This document shows, piece by piece, positions 1 to 6,846 of a stretch of DNA of 14,819 nt. This DNA comes from JADGHQ01 sp045805385 (lineage in GTDB: Bacteria; Actinomycetota; Thermoleophilia; Solirubrobacterales; Thermoleophilaceae): NCBI GenBank assembly GCA_045805385.1, contig JBJMLG010000085.1:1-14819 (forward strand). The letters run 5' to 3'. Position numbers and translations under genes: made by a program. Within the stretch, counting starts at the first letter, position 1; each line of letters begins with the position of its first letter. Below the pieces are notes generated by a model. It ran no database searches. It worked only from the letters and a program-made list of their open reading frames with translations, and had not been told where the DNA came from.

Positions 1-300
1 CAACTCGCTCCAGCACCCATGCTCCAGCAGGGGTACCGGGTGAGTCATCACCTCATCTCCGACCGACCACCCGTCGACGCCGGCCCCAACGGCAGCGACC
101 GTCCCTGCCGCCGCGACGCCCAGCGCCATCGGCGGCCGCGGCCCGACATCCCACGATCCGAGCCTGACGATGTCGTCCCAGGGCCCCACCCCGGCGGCCC
201 GCACCGCAATGAGCGTCTCGCCTGCGCCGGCTGGACGCGGATCGGGAAGCGACAGCTCCCGCACATCGCCGCCGAACCGCTCGATTCCGGCCGCCTTCAC
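1..300 (-). CDS. MDR-family (quinone-reductase-like) oxidoreductase, N-terminal part, cut by window edge
   Basis: Reading the minus strand from a GTG at 300 gives 100 codons open to the left edge, beginning VKAAGIERFGGDVRELSLPD. This is the GroES-like N-terminal domain of medium-chain dehydrogenase/reductase proteins of the NADPH:quinone oxidoreductase type. The usual landmarks are present: the ELSLPDPRPAGAGETLI strand pair, VRAAGVGPWDDIVRLG, a PMALGVAAAGTVAAVGAGV segment and VGDEVMTH. These proteins transfer hydride from NAD(P)H to quinones or other carbonyls in the cytosol. No zinc-ligand cysteine is visible at the usual early position, so the zinc-independent quinone reductase branch is more likely, but the cofactor domain lies outside the window. 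An in-frame stop at 325–327 limits the start to this GTG. A GGGGG run 4–8 bases upstream can serve as ribosome binding site. The substrate cannot be told. Confidence 0.85.
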   Translation of the reverse strand, partial: MKAAGIERFGGDVRELSLPDPRPAGAGETLIAVRAAGVGPWDDIVRLGSWDVGPRPPMALGVAAAGTVAAVGAGVDGWSVGDEVMTHPVPLLEHGCWSEL

Positions 301-321
301 GAGGCCCCCGGCATGTCGCCC

Positions 322-327
322 AGGCTA
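322..327 (-). promoter_or_regulatory. Putative -10 box of the MDR gene
   Basis: The minus strand reads TAGCCT here (TAnnnT form). A start point about 7 bases downstream would give a leader of about 14 nt containing the GGGGG run before the GTG at 300. No convincing -35 is seen. The assignment rests on the recurrence of such boxes in front of other genes in this window. Confidence 0.35.
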
Positions 328-457
328 CTCCTCGCTCGACAACTCGAGCCCATCCGGCGGCGCGCCGCTTTCCATGGCACCGAGCGGTAGTCCTTGGGTC
401 AATGTGCCCGCGTTTCGGTAGACATCGGGTAGACGCTTTCGCGCCGGCACGCGCCGC

Positions 458-463
458 TAGGCT
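458..463 (+). promoter_or_regulatory. Putative -10 box of tRNA-Thr
   Basis: TAGGCT lies 12 bases before the first base of the mature tRNA, a normal distance for a tRNA promoter with a short 5' leader. No good -35 hexamer is seen 16–18 bases further upstream. The same TAGGCT occurs before the RTX gene. Confidence 0.4.
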
Positions 464-475
464 CTGGAATCACCC

Positions 476-548
476 GCCGGAGTAGCTCAGCTGGTAGAGC
501 AACGGTTTTGTAAACCGTAGGTCAGGGGTTCGAGTCCCCTCTCCGGCT
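476..548 (+). tRNA. tRNA-Thr (anticodon TGT)
   Basis: A complete 73-base cloverleaf can be drawn. The acceptor arm GCCGGAG (476–482) pairs with CTCCGGC (541–547), with discriminator T548. The D arm contains AGCTGGTAGA. The anticodon stem ACGGT (502–506) pairs with ACCGT (514–518) around the loop TTTGTAA, with anticodon TGT at 509–511, reading ACA threonine codons. The T arm is GGGG-TTCGAGT-CCCC. The CCA end is not encoded, so it must be added after transcription. The tRNA stands alone, on the strand opposite to its neighbours. No integrase gene or obvious attachment-site duplication is seen beside it. Confidence 0.97.
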
Positions 549-599
549 TGGCGAGGCCGCGCTTCTTGCTCGCCGGGGAGTCGTGTATCGGCTCGCGGT

Positions 600-1184
600 T
601 CAGATCGCGATCGTCGCGCCGCCGGCCGGGACCGTTATTTCGCCGAAGCGCTCGCAGCCGCCGTTGCCGTACTGCCGTGCAGTCAACGCTGCCGCGATCG
701 CGTCGCGCTCGTCTTGGTTGGTCGTCGACGGGAGGCCCTCGAGCGGTAATCGCGCGAGCGCGTCACGGGTCCACTTGGCGCGTGATTGCCGACCCCTGTG
801 GCCGTACCATCGCGTCCAAGACGCCGTCGGAAAGCACTCGATCACCTCGGCGGCCAAGCCCTCGAGCGCTGCGTACAAGCGAAGCCCTTCGCGGATCCAC
901 TCGTAGTAGTTGCTGTCCGCGAGCCGCTCGCATGGCGGGGTCCATCGGATGCCGCAGACCGCCGCTCGGAGCGCACGCTCATCCGGGCGAACCGGATGCC
1001 CGGGCGGCGCGCAGGAACGAGGGCCGTCGATCGCCACGACCGCCGGGCTGACTGCGGCCACCCAGTCCACGACCTCCGCGACGCCCTGCCGGTCGCGGAG
1101 CTCCAGGAGCCGCGACTCATCGATCACCGCAACGTCGAACGCCTTGCGCCTGCCACCCACGTCCACGCCCATCCACGTCGGCAC
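600..1184 (-). CDS. DUF429 family protein (predicted RNase H-like fold)
   Basis: This 194-residue protein has the DUF429 landmarks in order: GVDVGGRRKAFDVAVID near the N-terminus (the D of VDVGG is the expected first acidic residue of an RNase H-like fold), AIDGP around residue 53, NYYEWIREGLRLYAAL, VIECFPTASW, and a C-terminal NQDERDAIAAALTAR carrying the last conserved acidic residues. The family is predicted to be a nuclease or other phosphotransfer enzyme by fold, and its function is not established. The start shown is GTG at 1184, only 3 bases after the stop of the upstream membrane-protein gene. An ATG four codons further in (1172) is an equally possible start. The spacing implies one mRNA with the membrane protein, but no functional link is known to me. 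Confidence 0.85.
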   Translation of the reverse strand: MPTWMGVDVGGRRKAFDVAVIDESRLLELRDRQGVAEVVDWVAAVSPAVVAIDGPRSCAPPGHPVRPDERALRAAVCGIRWTPPCERLADSNYYEWIREGLRLYAALEGLAAEVIECFPTASWTRWYGHRGRQSRAKWTRDALARLPLEGLPSTTNQDERDAIAAALTARQYGNGGCERFGEITVPAGGATIAI

Positions 1185-1187
1185 AGC

Positions 1188-1658
1188 TCAGTGCACCAGG
1201 ATCTTCAGGCCCACGAGCAGCAGCCCGAACGCCGCACTGATCCCAACCGTGGCGACCGTCACGAGCGCGTTTGCGTTAGAGCGTCGTGCTATTACGACGC
1301 CCCAGCCCGCGAGGCTGATCACGCCTGCGGCGATAGCGAGATCGACGGCGGTGTCGCGCGAGCAGGCGCCAGCCCACCCAAGCGCCAGAAAGAACAGCGC
1401 CGGCACGGCGGCCTGCGCGATCGGCCATTGCTCCGCCCCGATCGGACCGAGCTCCCTCAAGCCCGCGCCGGTCGTCACCTGTGATGCAAGCCAGTCCGCG
1501 TAGACGTGCGCGGCCCAGAACACGAGCATGGTCACCCCGAGCCAGAAAAAGAGGTCGCCCGCGCTCGCCTGCTCGTCCTCGGACAGCGTGACCACCACAG
1601 AGGTCGCGAGGATCTGCCCGTAGATCGCGCCTGCGAGGTCGGATCTGAGCCGCTCCAC
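1188..1658 (-). CDS. Small polytopic membrane protein, unknown function
   Basis: The 156-residue product is dominated by hydrophobic spans at about residues 10–25, 34–56, 78–98, 104–124 and 131–153, so it is an integral membrane protein with four or five helices. Charged residues sit in the N-terminal tail and in the loops; an arginine pair (ARRSN) before the last helix marks a probable cytoplasmic loop. I recognise no catalytic or transport motif. The GTG start is bounded by an in-frame TAG at 1668–1670 and is preceded at exactly 6 bases by TAGGTT, so the mRNA may be leaderless. It shares a 64-base divergent region with the small plus-strand gene whose preferred start is 1723, and it runs into the DUF429 gene with a 3-base gap. 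Confidence 0.75.
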   Translation of the reverse strand: MERLRSDLAGAIYGQILATSVVVTLSEDEQASAGDLFFWLGVTMLVFWAAHVYADWLASQVTTGAGLRELGPIGAEQWPIAQAAVPALFFLALGWAGACSRDTAVDLAIAAGVISLAGWGVVIARRSNANALVTVATVGISAAFGLLLVGLKILVH

Positions 1659-1664
1659 CAGACC

Positions 1665-1670
1665 AACCTA
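1665..1670 (-). promoter_or_regulatory. -10-like box positioned for leaderless transcription of the membrane-protein gene
   Basis: TAGGTT on the minus strand is followed by the six bases GGTCTG and then the GTG start at 1658. This places the expected transcription start on or next to the start codon. No Shine-Dalgarno is present in the gap. Confidence 0.45.
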
Positions 1671-1677
1671 ACGGGCG

Positions 1678-1683
1678 TAGACT
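1678..1683 (+). promoter_or_regulatory. Putative -10 box of the small acidic protein gene
   Basis: TAGACT would start transcription near 1690 and give a leader of about 33 nt carrying the GGAGG ribosome binding site at 1713–1717. It lies only 7 bases from the opposing box at 1665–1670, so the two divergent promoters would compete for polymerase. Confidence 0.35.
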
Positions 1684-1722
1684 CCCCCGGCGATGGCGTT
1701 CCGGGAGCGCGTGGAGGCGGCC

Positions 1723-1863
1723 ATGACGCGTCCGCCACTCTCCGAGATGTCGGCCGAACAACGCGCCGAGCTCGACGAGCTCCTCGCCGACGCGGAGGAG
1801 ATCGAGGACCTGCCTGGGAAGTGGCAGGCCGCACTGGTCGCAGCCGAGGAGAGCGGCGACTAG
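1723..1863 (+). CDS. Small acidic protein of unknown function (46 aa)
   Basis: This plus-strand ORF is too short for most ORF lists but looks genuinely coding. From the ATG at 1723 it reads MTRPPLSEMSAEQRAELDEL and continues as an acidic, Glu/Ala/Leu-rich helix pair with EIEDLPGKWQAALVAAEE, ending at TAG 1861–1863. A good ribosome binding site, GGAGG at 1713–1717, sits 5 bases before this ATG. A longer version would begin at ATG 1693 (56 residues), which lacks a Shine-Dalgarno. A TAGACT box at 1678–1683 could be its -10. The composition is that of a soluble helical protein, unlike the Arg/Ser/Pro-rich shadows in this GC-rich sequence. Its stop overlaps the stop of the convergent Rossmann-fold gene through the palindrome CTAG. 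Function unknown. Confidence 0.65.
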   Translation: MTRPPLSEMSAEQRAELDELLADAEEIEDLPGKWQAALVAAEESGD

Positions 1864-2510
1864 ACGGAGCGGACTGCCTCCTGGATCGGTGTGTCGCCCG
1901 ACAGGACTTCGAAGGTCTTGCCGATCGTCGTTGGCGCGAACAGCGTCGCGAGCAGCGTCTGGGCGACGTCGTCGCGCGGGATTTGGCCGCGGCGGCCGAG
2001 CGTGGTCGCGGCGTCGATCCGGCCAGTGCCCGGGTCGTCGGTGAGCCCGCCCGGCCGAACGATTGTGTAGTCGAGGCCGCTCTCCTCGAGCGCGCGGTCC
2101 GCCGCGGCCTTCGCCTCGAGGTAGGGAATCATCGGGCCCGACGCCGACTCAGGGTCGTCAGCGCCCATCGAGCTGACCATCACGTAGCGGCGCACGCCCG
2201 CCGCCTTCGCGGCGTCCATCAGCTTCACGGCGCCGCCGAAGTCCATAGTGCTCTTGCGCTCTGCGCCGCTTCCCGGGCCCGCGCCGGCGGCGAACACGAC
2301 GGCGTCGGCACCGCTCACCGCGTCGGTGAGGACGTCCTCGATGCTGTCCTGCTCGAGGTCGAGCACCACCGCCTCGGCGCCGTCCTCTTCGAGGTCGCCC
2401 GCCTGGTCGGAGTTGCGGATCAGCCCGCGTGCGCGATGGCCCTCCCCGGACAGCGCGCGCAGAAGCCGGCGGCCGACCTTCCCATGTCCTCCTGCGACCA
2501 GTACCTCCAC
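1860..2510 (-). CDS. NAD(P)-binding Rossmann-fold protein (atypical SDR, NmrA/TIP30-like)
   Basis: The 216-residue product has a glycine-rich dinucleotide loop AGGHGKVG at residues 6–13, a basic residue after the second strand (LIRNSD), an ADAVVFAAGAG strand, VSSMGAD at about 112–118 and a YLEAK tyrosine–lysine pair (Y130, K134), followed by YTIVRPGGLTDDPGTG. This is the pattern of short atypical SDR proteins that bind NAD(P)H, often acting as NAD(P)H-dependent reductases or sensors. The length of about 215 residues is normal for that group. It starts at GTG 2510 without a strong Shine-Dalgarno, 37 bases after the transpeptidase gene. Its TAG stop overlaps the convergent small gene by four bases (CTAG). 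Substrate unknown. Confidence 0.88.
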   Translation of the reverse strand: MEVLVAGGHGKVGRRLLRALSGEGHRARGLIRNSDQAGDLEEDGAEAVVLDLEQDSIEDVLTDAVSGADAVVFAAGAGPGSGAERKSTMDFGGAVKLMDAAKAAGVRRYVMVSSMGADDPESASGPMIPYLEAKAAADRALEESGLDYTIVRPGGLTDDPGTGRIDAATTLGRRGQIPRDDVAQTLLATLFAPTTIGKTFEVLSGDTPIQEAVRSV

Positions 2511-2547
2511 TCGCCGCTCAGTATCCCGGCTCGCATTCCGGCAAACG

Positions 2548-3378
2548 CTACGAACGTATGAACACGGGCGTGCCGAGCGGCACCCGGCGCATCAGCACGC
2601 GTAGGTCGCGGTCCGCGGCGCGCAGGCAGCCGGCCGAGGCGGCCTTACCGATCGTGGCGGCCACGTTCGTGCCGTGGATCGCGAGGCGGTTGCCGCCCCG
2701 CCAGCCGGGCGGCGTGTGCGGCTGGTGCCCTGAGAGCGCGAGGATGCAGCAGCCGTAGTAGGCGCCGTAGCTCCCGCCGGAGAGCTTGTCGGTGACCTGG
2801 AAGCGGCCGGTCGGCGTGGTCGACCCGGGGCGGCCTATCGCCACCGTGATCGCGCGAACCAGCTTGCCGCCGTTGCGCAGCTCGAGTCGGCGCCGAGAGA
2901 GGTCCGCTCGAAGCGACCAGCGGGTCGTGTCCTGCCGGAGCGCCTTGCTGTCGCCCCTGATCCAGGCCAGCTTGCCGTTCGCGATGGCCGGCGTGGTGAC
3001 GCCCAGCCAGCGCCCGCGGCGATTCGCGACCGACAGAACCTCCGGCGAGCCGAACTCGGTAGAGCCGTTGAGCCTCCCGACCGCGCGGCCGTTAGCGTTG
3101 TTGCGAATCAGGATCGAGCGACCCTTCCGCACGCGCACGACGCGGAAGCCGTGCTCACGCGGGCTGAATTGACGCCGCGCGGGCGGAGCGGGCTGCACGT
3201 CGGCCGCCGGCTGGGTCGCCGGAGCAGGAGCCGGATCAGCGAAGCCCGACGACTTGGCCGGCTTGGCGGCGGTCCACTCGGCCCTCAGCCGGTGCGTGCG
3301 CGACGCAGACGCCGCGGCCATCAGGCCAAGCGTGGCCAGAACGAGCGCAACAAGAACGGGCCTGACGAAAGCGGGCAT
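2548..3378 (-). CDS. Secreted L,D-transpeptidase (YkuD domain)
   Basis: The 276-residue protein begins with a signal sequence or N-terminal anchor (MPAFVRPVLVALVLATLGLM, then AAASAS), followed by a Pro/Ala-rich linker at about 45–70. Next come a β-rich, SH3-like stretch (about 77–145: VVRVRKGRSILIRNNANG … GRWLGVTTP … LAWIRG) and a YkuD catalytic domain from about 152 to the end. The active site is visible as IHGTN (H235) followed by ASAGCLR (C251), with GRPGSTTPTGRFQVTDK upstream. The usual S-H-G-C is here S-A-G-C, a tolerated variation. Such enzymes make 3→3 peptidoglycan cross-links or attach proteins to the wall outside the membrane. The ATG start is preceded by a hairpin and no clear Shine-Dalgarno. 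It lies 88 bases downstream of the sigma-factor gene, so co-transcription is possible. Confidence 0.93.
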   Translation of the reverse strand: MPAFVRPVLVALVLATLGLMAAASASRTHRLRAEWTAAKPAKSSGFADPAPAPATQPAADVQPAPPARRQFSPREHGFRVVRVRKGRSILIRNNANGRAVGRLNGSTEFGSPEVLSVANRRGRWLGVTTPAIANGKLAWIRGDSKALRQDTTRWSLRADLSRRRLELRNGGKLVRAITVAIGRPGSTTPTGRFQVTDKLSGGSYGAYYGCCILALSGHQPHTPPGWRGGNRLAIHGTNVAATIGKAASAGCLRAADRDLRVLMRRVPLGTPVFIRS

Positions 3379-3403
3379 CCGACCCGAGGGGTCGGCCGGA
3401 TGC
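3375..3403 (-). promoter_or_regulatory. Hairpin abutting the L,D-transpeptidase start codon
   Basis: CCGACCC (3379–3385) and GGGTCGG (3389–3395) form a perfect 7-bp stem with a 3-base loop, immediately before the ATG at 3378. A competing pairing joins GCATCCG (3375–3381) to CGGATGC (3397–3403) and would take up the start codon itself. There is no T-tract, so it is not an ordinary terminator. It could limit translation initiation of the transpeptidase. Confidence 0.4.
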
Positions 3404-3466
3404 CGCCGGCTCGGAAGTCATGCAGGCGCGACCTGGACATCCGTCCAGGTACTTGCGCGCCAGCGG

Positions 3467-4138
3467 CTACAGCATCACGTTGCGCGAAGCGAGGTGAGCT
3501 CCCACCTTGCGCTTCACGCGCTGCAGTGCGTTGTCGACCGTCTTCGTATCGCACACCAGCCGCTCGCCGATCGCCTCGTACGAATGGCCGTCGAGGTAGA
3601 GCGAGAGCACGGAGCTCTCCAGCTCGGAGAGCACGCTCGAGAGGCAGGCGACCAGGCTGTGCAGCTCCTCGGTGGAGATCACCTGGTTCACCGGGTCGTG
3701 CGCGGTCGGTCCGGGAAGGACCTCGTCGAGGGTCGGCTCGCCGTCGCCCGCCGAGGCCGGCGTCTGTGAGAACGAGACGTACTGGTTGAGCGGCGTGTGC
3801 TTGTTGCGGGTGGCGGTCTTCACCGCGGTGATGATCTGGCGCGTGATGCAGAGCTCCGCGAAGTTGCGGAAGCTCGACTCGCGGTCGTAGCGATAGTCGC
3901 GAACCGCTTTGTAGAGCCCAACGAGGCCCTCCTGGATCAGGTCGTCGGAGTCGCCGCCGACGAGGAAGTACGAAGAGGCCTTCAGGCGCACGAAGCCGTA
4001 GTAGCGCCGAACGATCTGGTCGTACGCTTCCTTCTTACCCTGCTTCGCGAGCGCGATCAGGTAGTGATCATCAAGCTGAGGTTGAGCGTTAGACCGCGAA
4101 GCGCTCAACGGCCTTGCCGGAGAGGTACTGATAGCCAC
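3467..4138 (-). CDS. sigH: RNA polymerase sigma factor, SigH (Spo0H) type
   Basis: The 223-residue product has sigma-70 region 2 at about residues 25–105 (YYGFVRLKASSYFLVGGDSDDLIQEGLVGLYKAV … SSFRNFAELCITRQIITAVK). A linker follows, then region 4 at about 155–215 with an ELESSVLSLYLDGHSYEAIGE helix and the TKTVDNALQRVKRK recognition helix. This spacing, the NKHTPLN linker and the cluster position downstream of rlmB match the Bacillus SigH family; length is normal (about 218). It directs core polymerase to an alternative promoter set. I chose GTG 4138 because AAAGGGG lies 7 bases upstream; a GTG at 4174 lacks such a site. The first ~20 residues (Ser/Ala/Pro/Arg-rich) do not look conserved, and an out-of-frame ORF overlaps them (see 4089–4160). 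Confidence 0.9.
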   Translation of the reverse strand: MAISTSPARPLSASRSNAQPQLDDHYLIALAKQGKKEAYDQIVRRYYGFVRLKASSYFLVGGDSDDLIQEGLVGLYKAVRDYRYDRESSFRNFAELCITRQIITAVKTATRNKHTPLNQYVSFSQTPASAGDGEPTLDEVLPGPTAHDPVNQVISTEELHSLVACLSSVLSELESSVLSLYLDGHSYEAIGERLVCDTKTVDNALQRVKRKVGAHLASRNVML

Positions 4139-4160
4139 GAACGTTCCCCTTTCGGGACAT
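4089..4160 (-). CDS. Possible 23-codon ORF overlapping the sigH start
   Basis: An ATG at 4158–4160 opens a frame different from sigH, reading MSRKGNVRGYQYLSGK and continuing seven more residues to TAA at 4089–4091. It overlaps the sigH ribosome binding site and first 16 codons. Its residue mix (Tyr, Gln, Phe, Lys, Val) and codon third positions look more protein-like than the overlapping sigH N-terminus. It has no Shine-Dalgarno directly upstream, although AAAGGG lies about 16 bases before it across a small hairpin. It may be a regulatory leader ORF, the displaced true N-terminus of SigH after a one-base indel, or chance. Confidence 0.3.
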   Translation of the reverse strand: MSRKGNVRGYQYLSGKAVERFAV

Positions 4161-4262
4161 GCCCAGCCGGGCACGGCCCTTTCGAACCGTGGCGCACTAC
4201 CTCCCCTGGCGCCAGATTTAGCTGAACTCGAAGGCTCTACCTAAGGTTCAGATGATCTGTCG
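4139..4262 (-). promoter_or_regulatory. Long structured 5' leader of sigH
   Basis: Between the predicted transcription start (about 4262) and the GTG are about 120 non-coding bases with several possible stems: CTGAAC/GTTCAG (4246–4251 with 4222–4227), the palindrome CTGGCGCCAG (4206–4215), CACGG/CCGTG around a GAAAGGG loop, GCCC-GGCT-GGGC, and CCC-GAAA-GGG, a GNRA-type tetraloop hairpin that contains the Shine-Dalgarno. I do not recognise a known riboswitch. Confidence 0.4.
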
Positions 4263-4268
4263 CGGCGG

Positions 4269-4298
4269 AGTATTGTCGAAGTTATGGAGCCTTGTCAA
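4269..4298 (-). promoter_or_regulatory. Housekeeping-type promoter for sigH overlapping the rlmB stop codon
   Basis: The minus strand carries a perfect -35 TTGACA (4293–4298), an 18-base spacer and AATACT (4269–4274, four of six matches to TATAAT). The TGA stop of rlmB lies within the -35 hexamer. This allows sigH to be transcribed independently of the upstream cluster. It is the best classical promoter in the window. Confidence 0.65.
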
Positions 4299-4990
4299 CC
4301 TCGCTGAGAGCGAAATTGCAAGATCCCGTAGATCAGCGCCGCCGCAGCGGCTGAGACGTTGAGGGAATCCACCCTCCCGCGGAGCGGCAGCGCCACCAGC
4401 TCGTCGCACATCGCGGCCACCCGCGGCCGCAGGCCGCGCCCCTCCGACCCGAGCACGAGCACGACCTTCCCGCGGTAGTCGGGCTGGTCGTAAGGGATGC
4501 CGTCGGCCGAGGCGCCGTAGACCCATGCGCCGGCCTCCTTCGCCTCGCCCAGCCAGTCCGCGAGGTTGCGCACTCGCGCGACGGGCAGGTGCTCCACGGC
4601 GCCGGCCGACGCCTTCGCCACGACCGGCGTCACCTCGGCGCTGCGGCGCTCGGGGATGACGACCCCGGCGGCGCCGGCCGCCTCCGCCACGCGCACGATC
4701 GCTCCAAGGTTGCGCGGATCGGTCACCTCGTCGAGCGCTATCACGAGCGCGTCGTCAGCCTCCAGCAGGGAACCGGCGTCGGCGTAGGGATAAGGCTCGA
4801 CCTCTGCGGCAACGCCCTGGTGGTCGGGTGAGTCGGCCAGAAGCTCGATCTCGGCCGCATCCACTTGTGCGAGCGACGGCGCGCCGCGCAGCCAGTCCTC
4901 TCTCGCGGCCTTCGGAGTGGCCCACACCCGCTCCACCTGCCGCCTCCCGCGCAGCGCCTCTCGCACCGGGTTGCGGCCGTAGACGATCAC
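4295..4990 (-). CDS. rlmB: SpoU-family rRNA 2'-O-methyltransferase (RlmB-like, 23S Gm2251 type)
   Basis: The 231-residue protein has the short N-terminal substrate-binding domain (IVYGRNPVREALRGRR) and a C-terminal SPOUT knot domain. Motif 1 is DPRNLGAIVR (91–100), motif 2 LVLGSEGRGL (188–197) and motif 3 LPLRGRVDSLNVSAAAA (211–227), together forming the S-adenosylmethionine pocket. The family methylates the 2'-OH of G2251 in the 23S rRNA P loop, or a related rRNA/tRNA position; the exact target cannot be read from sequence. The start is GTG 4990, with GAGG 4 bases upstream, 6 bases after the cysS stop. The neighbour cysS is the standard partner in Bacillus and actinobacteria, supporting the RlmB assignment over a tRNA methylase. 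Confidence 0.93.
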   Translation of the reverse strand: MIVYGRNPVREALRGRRQVERVWATPKAAREDWLRGAPSLAQVDAAEIELLADSPDHQGVAAEVEPYPYADAGSLLEADDALVIALDEVTDPRNLGAIVRVAEAAGAAGVVIPERRSAEVTPVVAKASAGAVEHLPVARVRNLADWLGEAKEAGAWVYGASADGIPYDQPDYRGKVVLVLGSEGRGLRPRVAAMCDELVALPLRGRVDSLNVSAAAAALIYGILQFRSQRG

Positions 4991-4996
4991 GGCGCC

Positions 4997-6360
<1,364 letters not shown>

Positions 6361-6361
<1 letters not shown>

Positions 6362-6846
6362 CAGTCTGCGCGTTCGACCGTAGCGGCCGCAAGCGCGGCT
6401 ATGCCTTCGCCGCGTCCCACGAATCCCATTCCCTCGTTGGTCGTGAACTTCACGTTGACCTCTATGGGCCGCAGCCCCAGCGTCGCGGCCAGGCGCCCGC
6501 GCATCGCATCGCGATGCGGGCCGAGCTTCGGCCGCTCGCAGATCACGGTCGCGTCGATGTGCCGGATCGTCCAGCCGTGGTCCTCGAGGAACGAGCCCAC
6601 CTGGTTGAGCAGCGCGATCGAGTCGGCGTCACGCCACGTCTCGTCGGTATCGGGGAAGTGTTGCCCGATGTCACCGAGCCCGGCCGCGCCGAGCAGGGCG
6701 TCGATGATCGCGTGCGTGAGCGCGTCCGCGTCCGAGTGGCCGGTGAGCCCCGCCGGCGCGTCGGGCAGCTCGACGCCGCCGAGTATGAGCGGCCGGCCGG
6801 CACCGAAGCGGTGCGAGTCGTAGCCGATGCCGGTGCGCGAGCTCAC
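6361..6846 (-). CDS. ispF: 2-C-methyl-D-erythritol 2,4-cyclodiphosphate synthase
   Basis: IspF cyclises CDP-ME 2-phosphate to MEcPP in the MEP isoprenoid pathway. The 161-residue product contains the metal ligands D10 and H12 (GYDSHRF) and H45 (DALTHAI), GLGDIGQHFPDTD, the signature TVICERPKLGPH and the C-terminal NVKFTTNEGMGFVGRGEGI. The frame stays open upstream to 7008, but that extension is Arg/Pro-rich and lies inside the preceding gene. The GTG at 6846 gives the normal family length, begins directly before the conserved RTGIGYDSHRF, and overlaps the stop of the preceding phosphatase gene by four bases (GTGA). A few residues at the tail vary in this family. Confidence 0.96.

Noticed and set aside
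549..585. GGCGAG … CTCGCC stem after tRNA-Thr as a terminator
   Set aside because: Only 6 bp with a large loop and no T-run, so it is too weak to call.
476..600. tRNA-Thr as an integration site of a mobile element
   Set aside because: No integrase, no duplicated tRNA 3' end and no compositional break are seen on either side.
4139..4262. Known riboswitch (c-di-GMP, c-di-AMP ydaO, SAM) in the sigH leader
   Set aside because: The conserved core sequences of these classes, as I know them, are not present. Only generic stems are seen.
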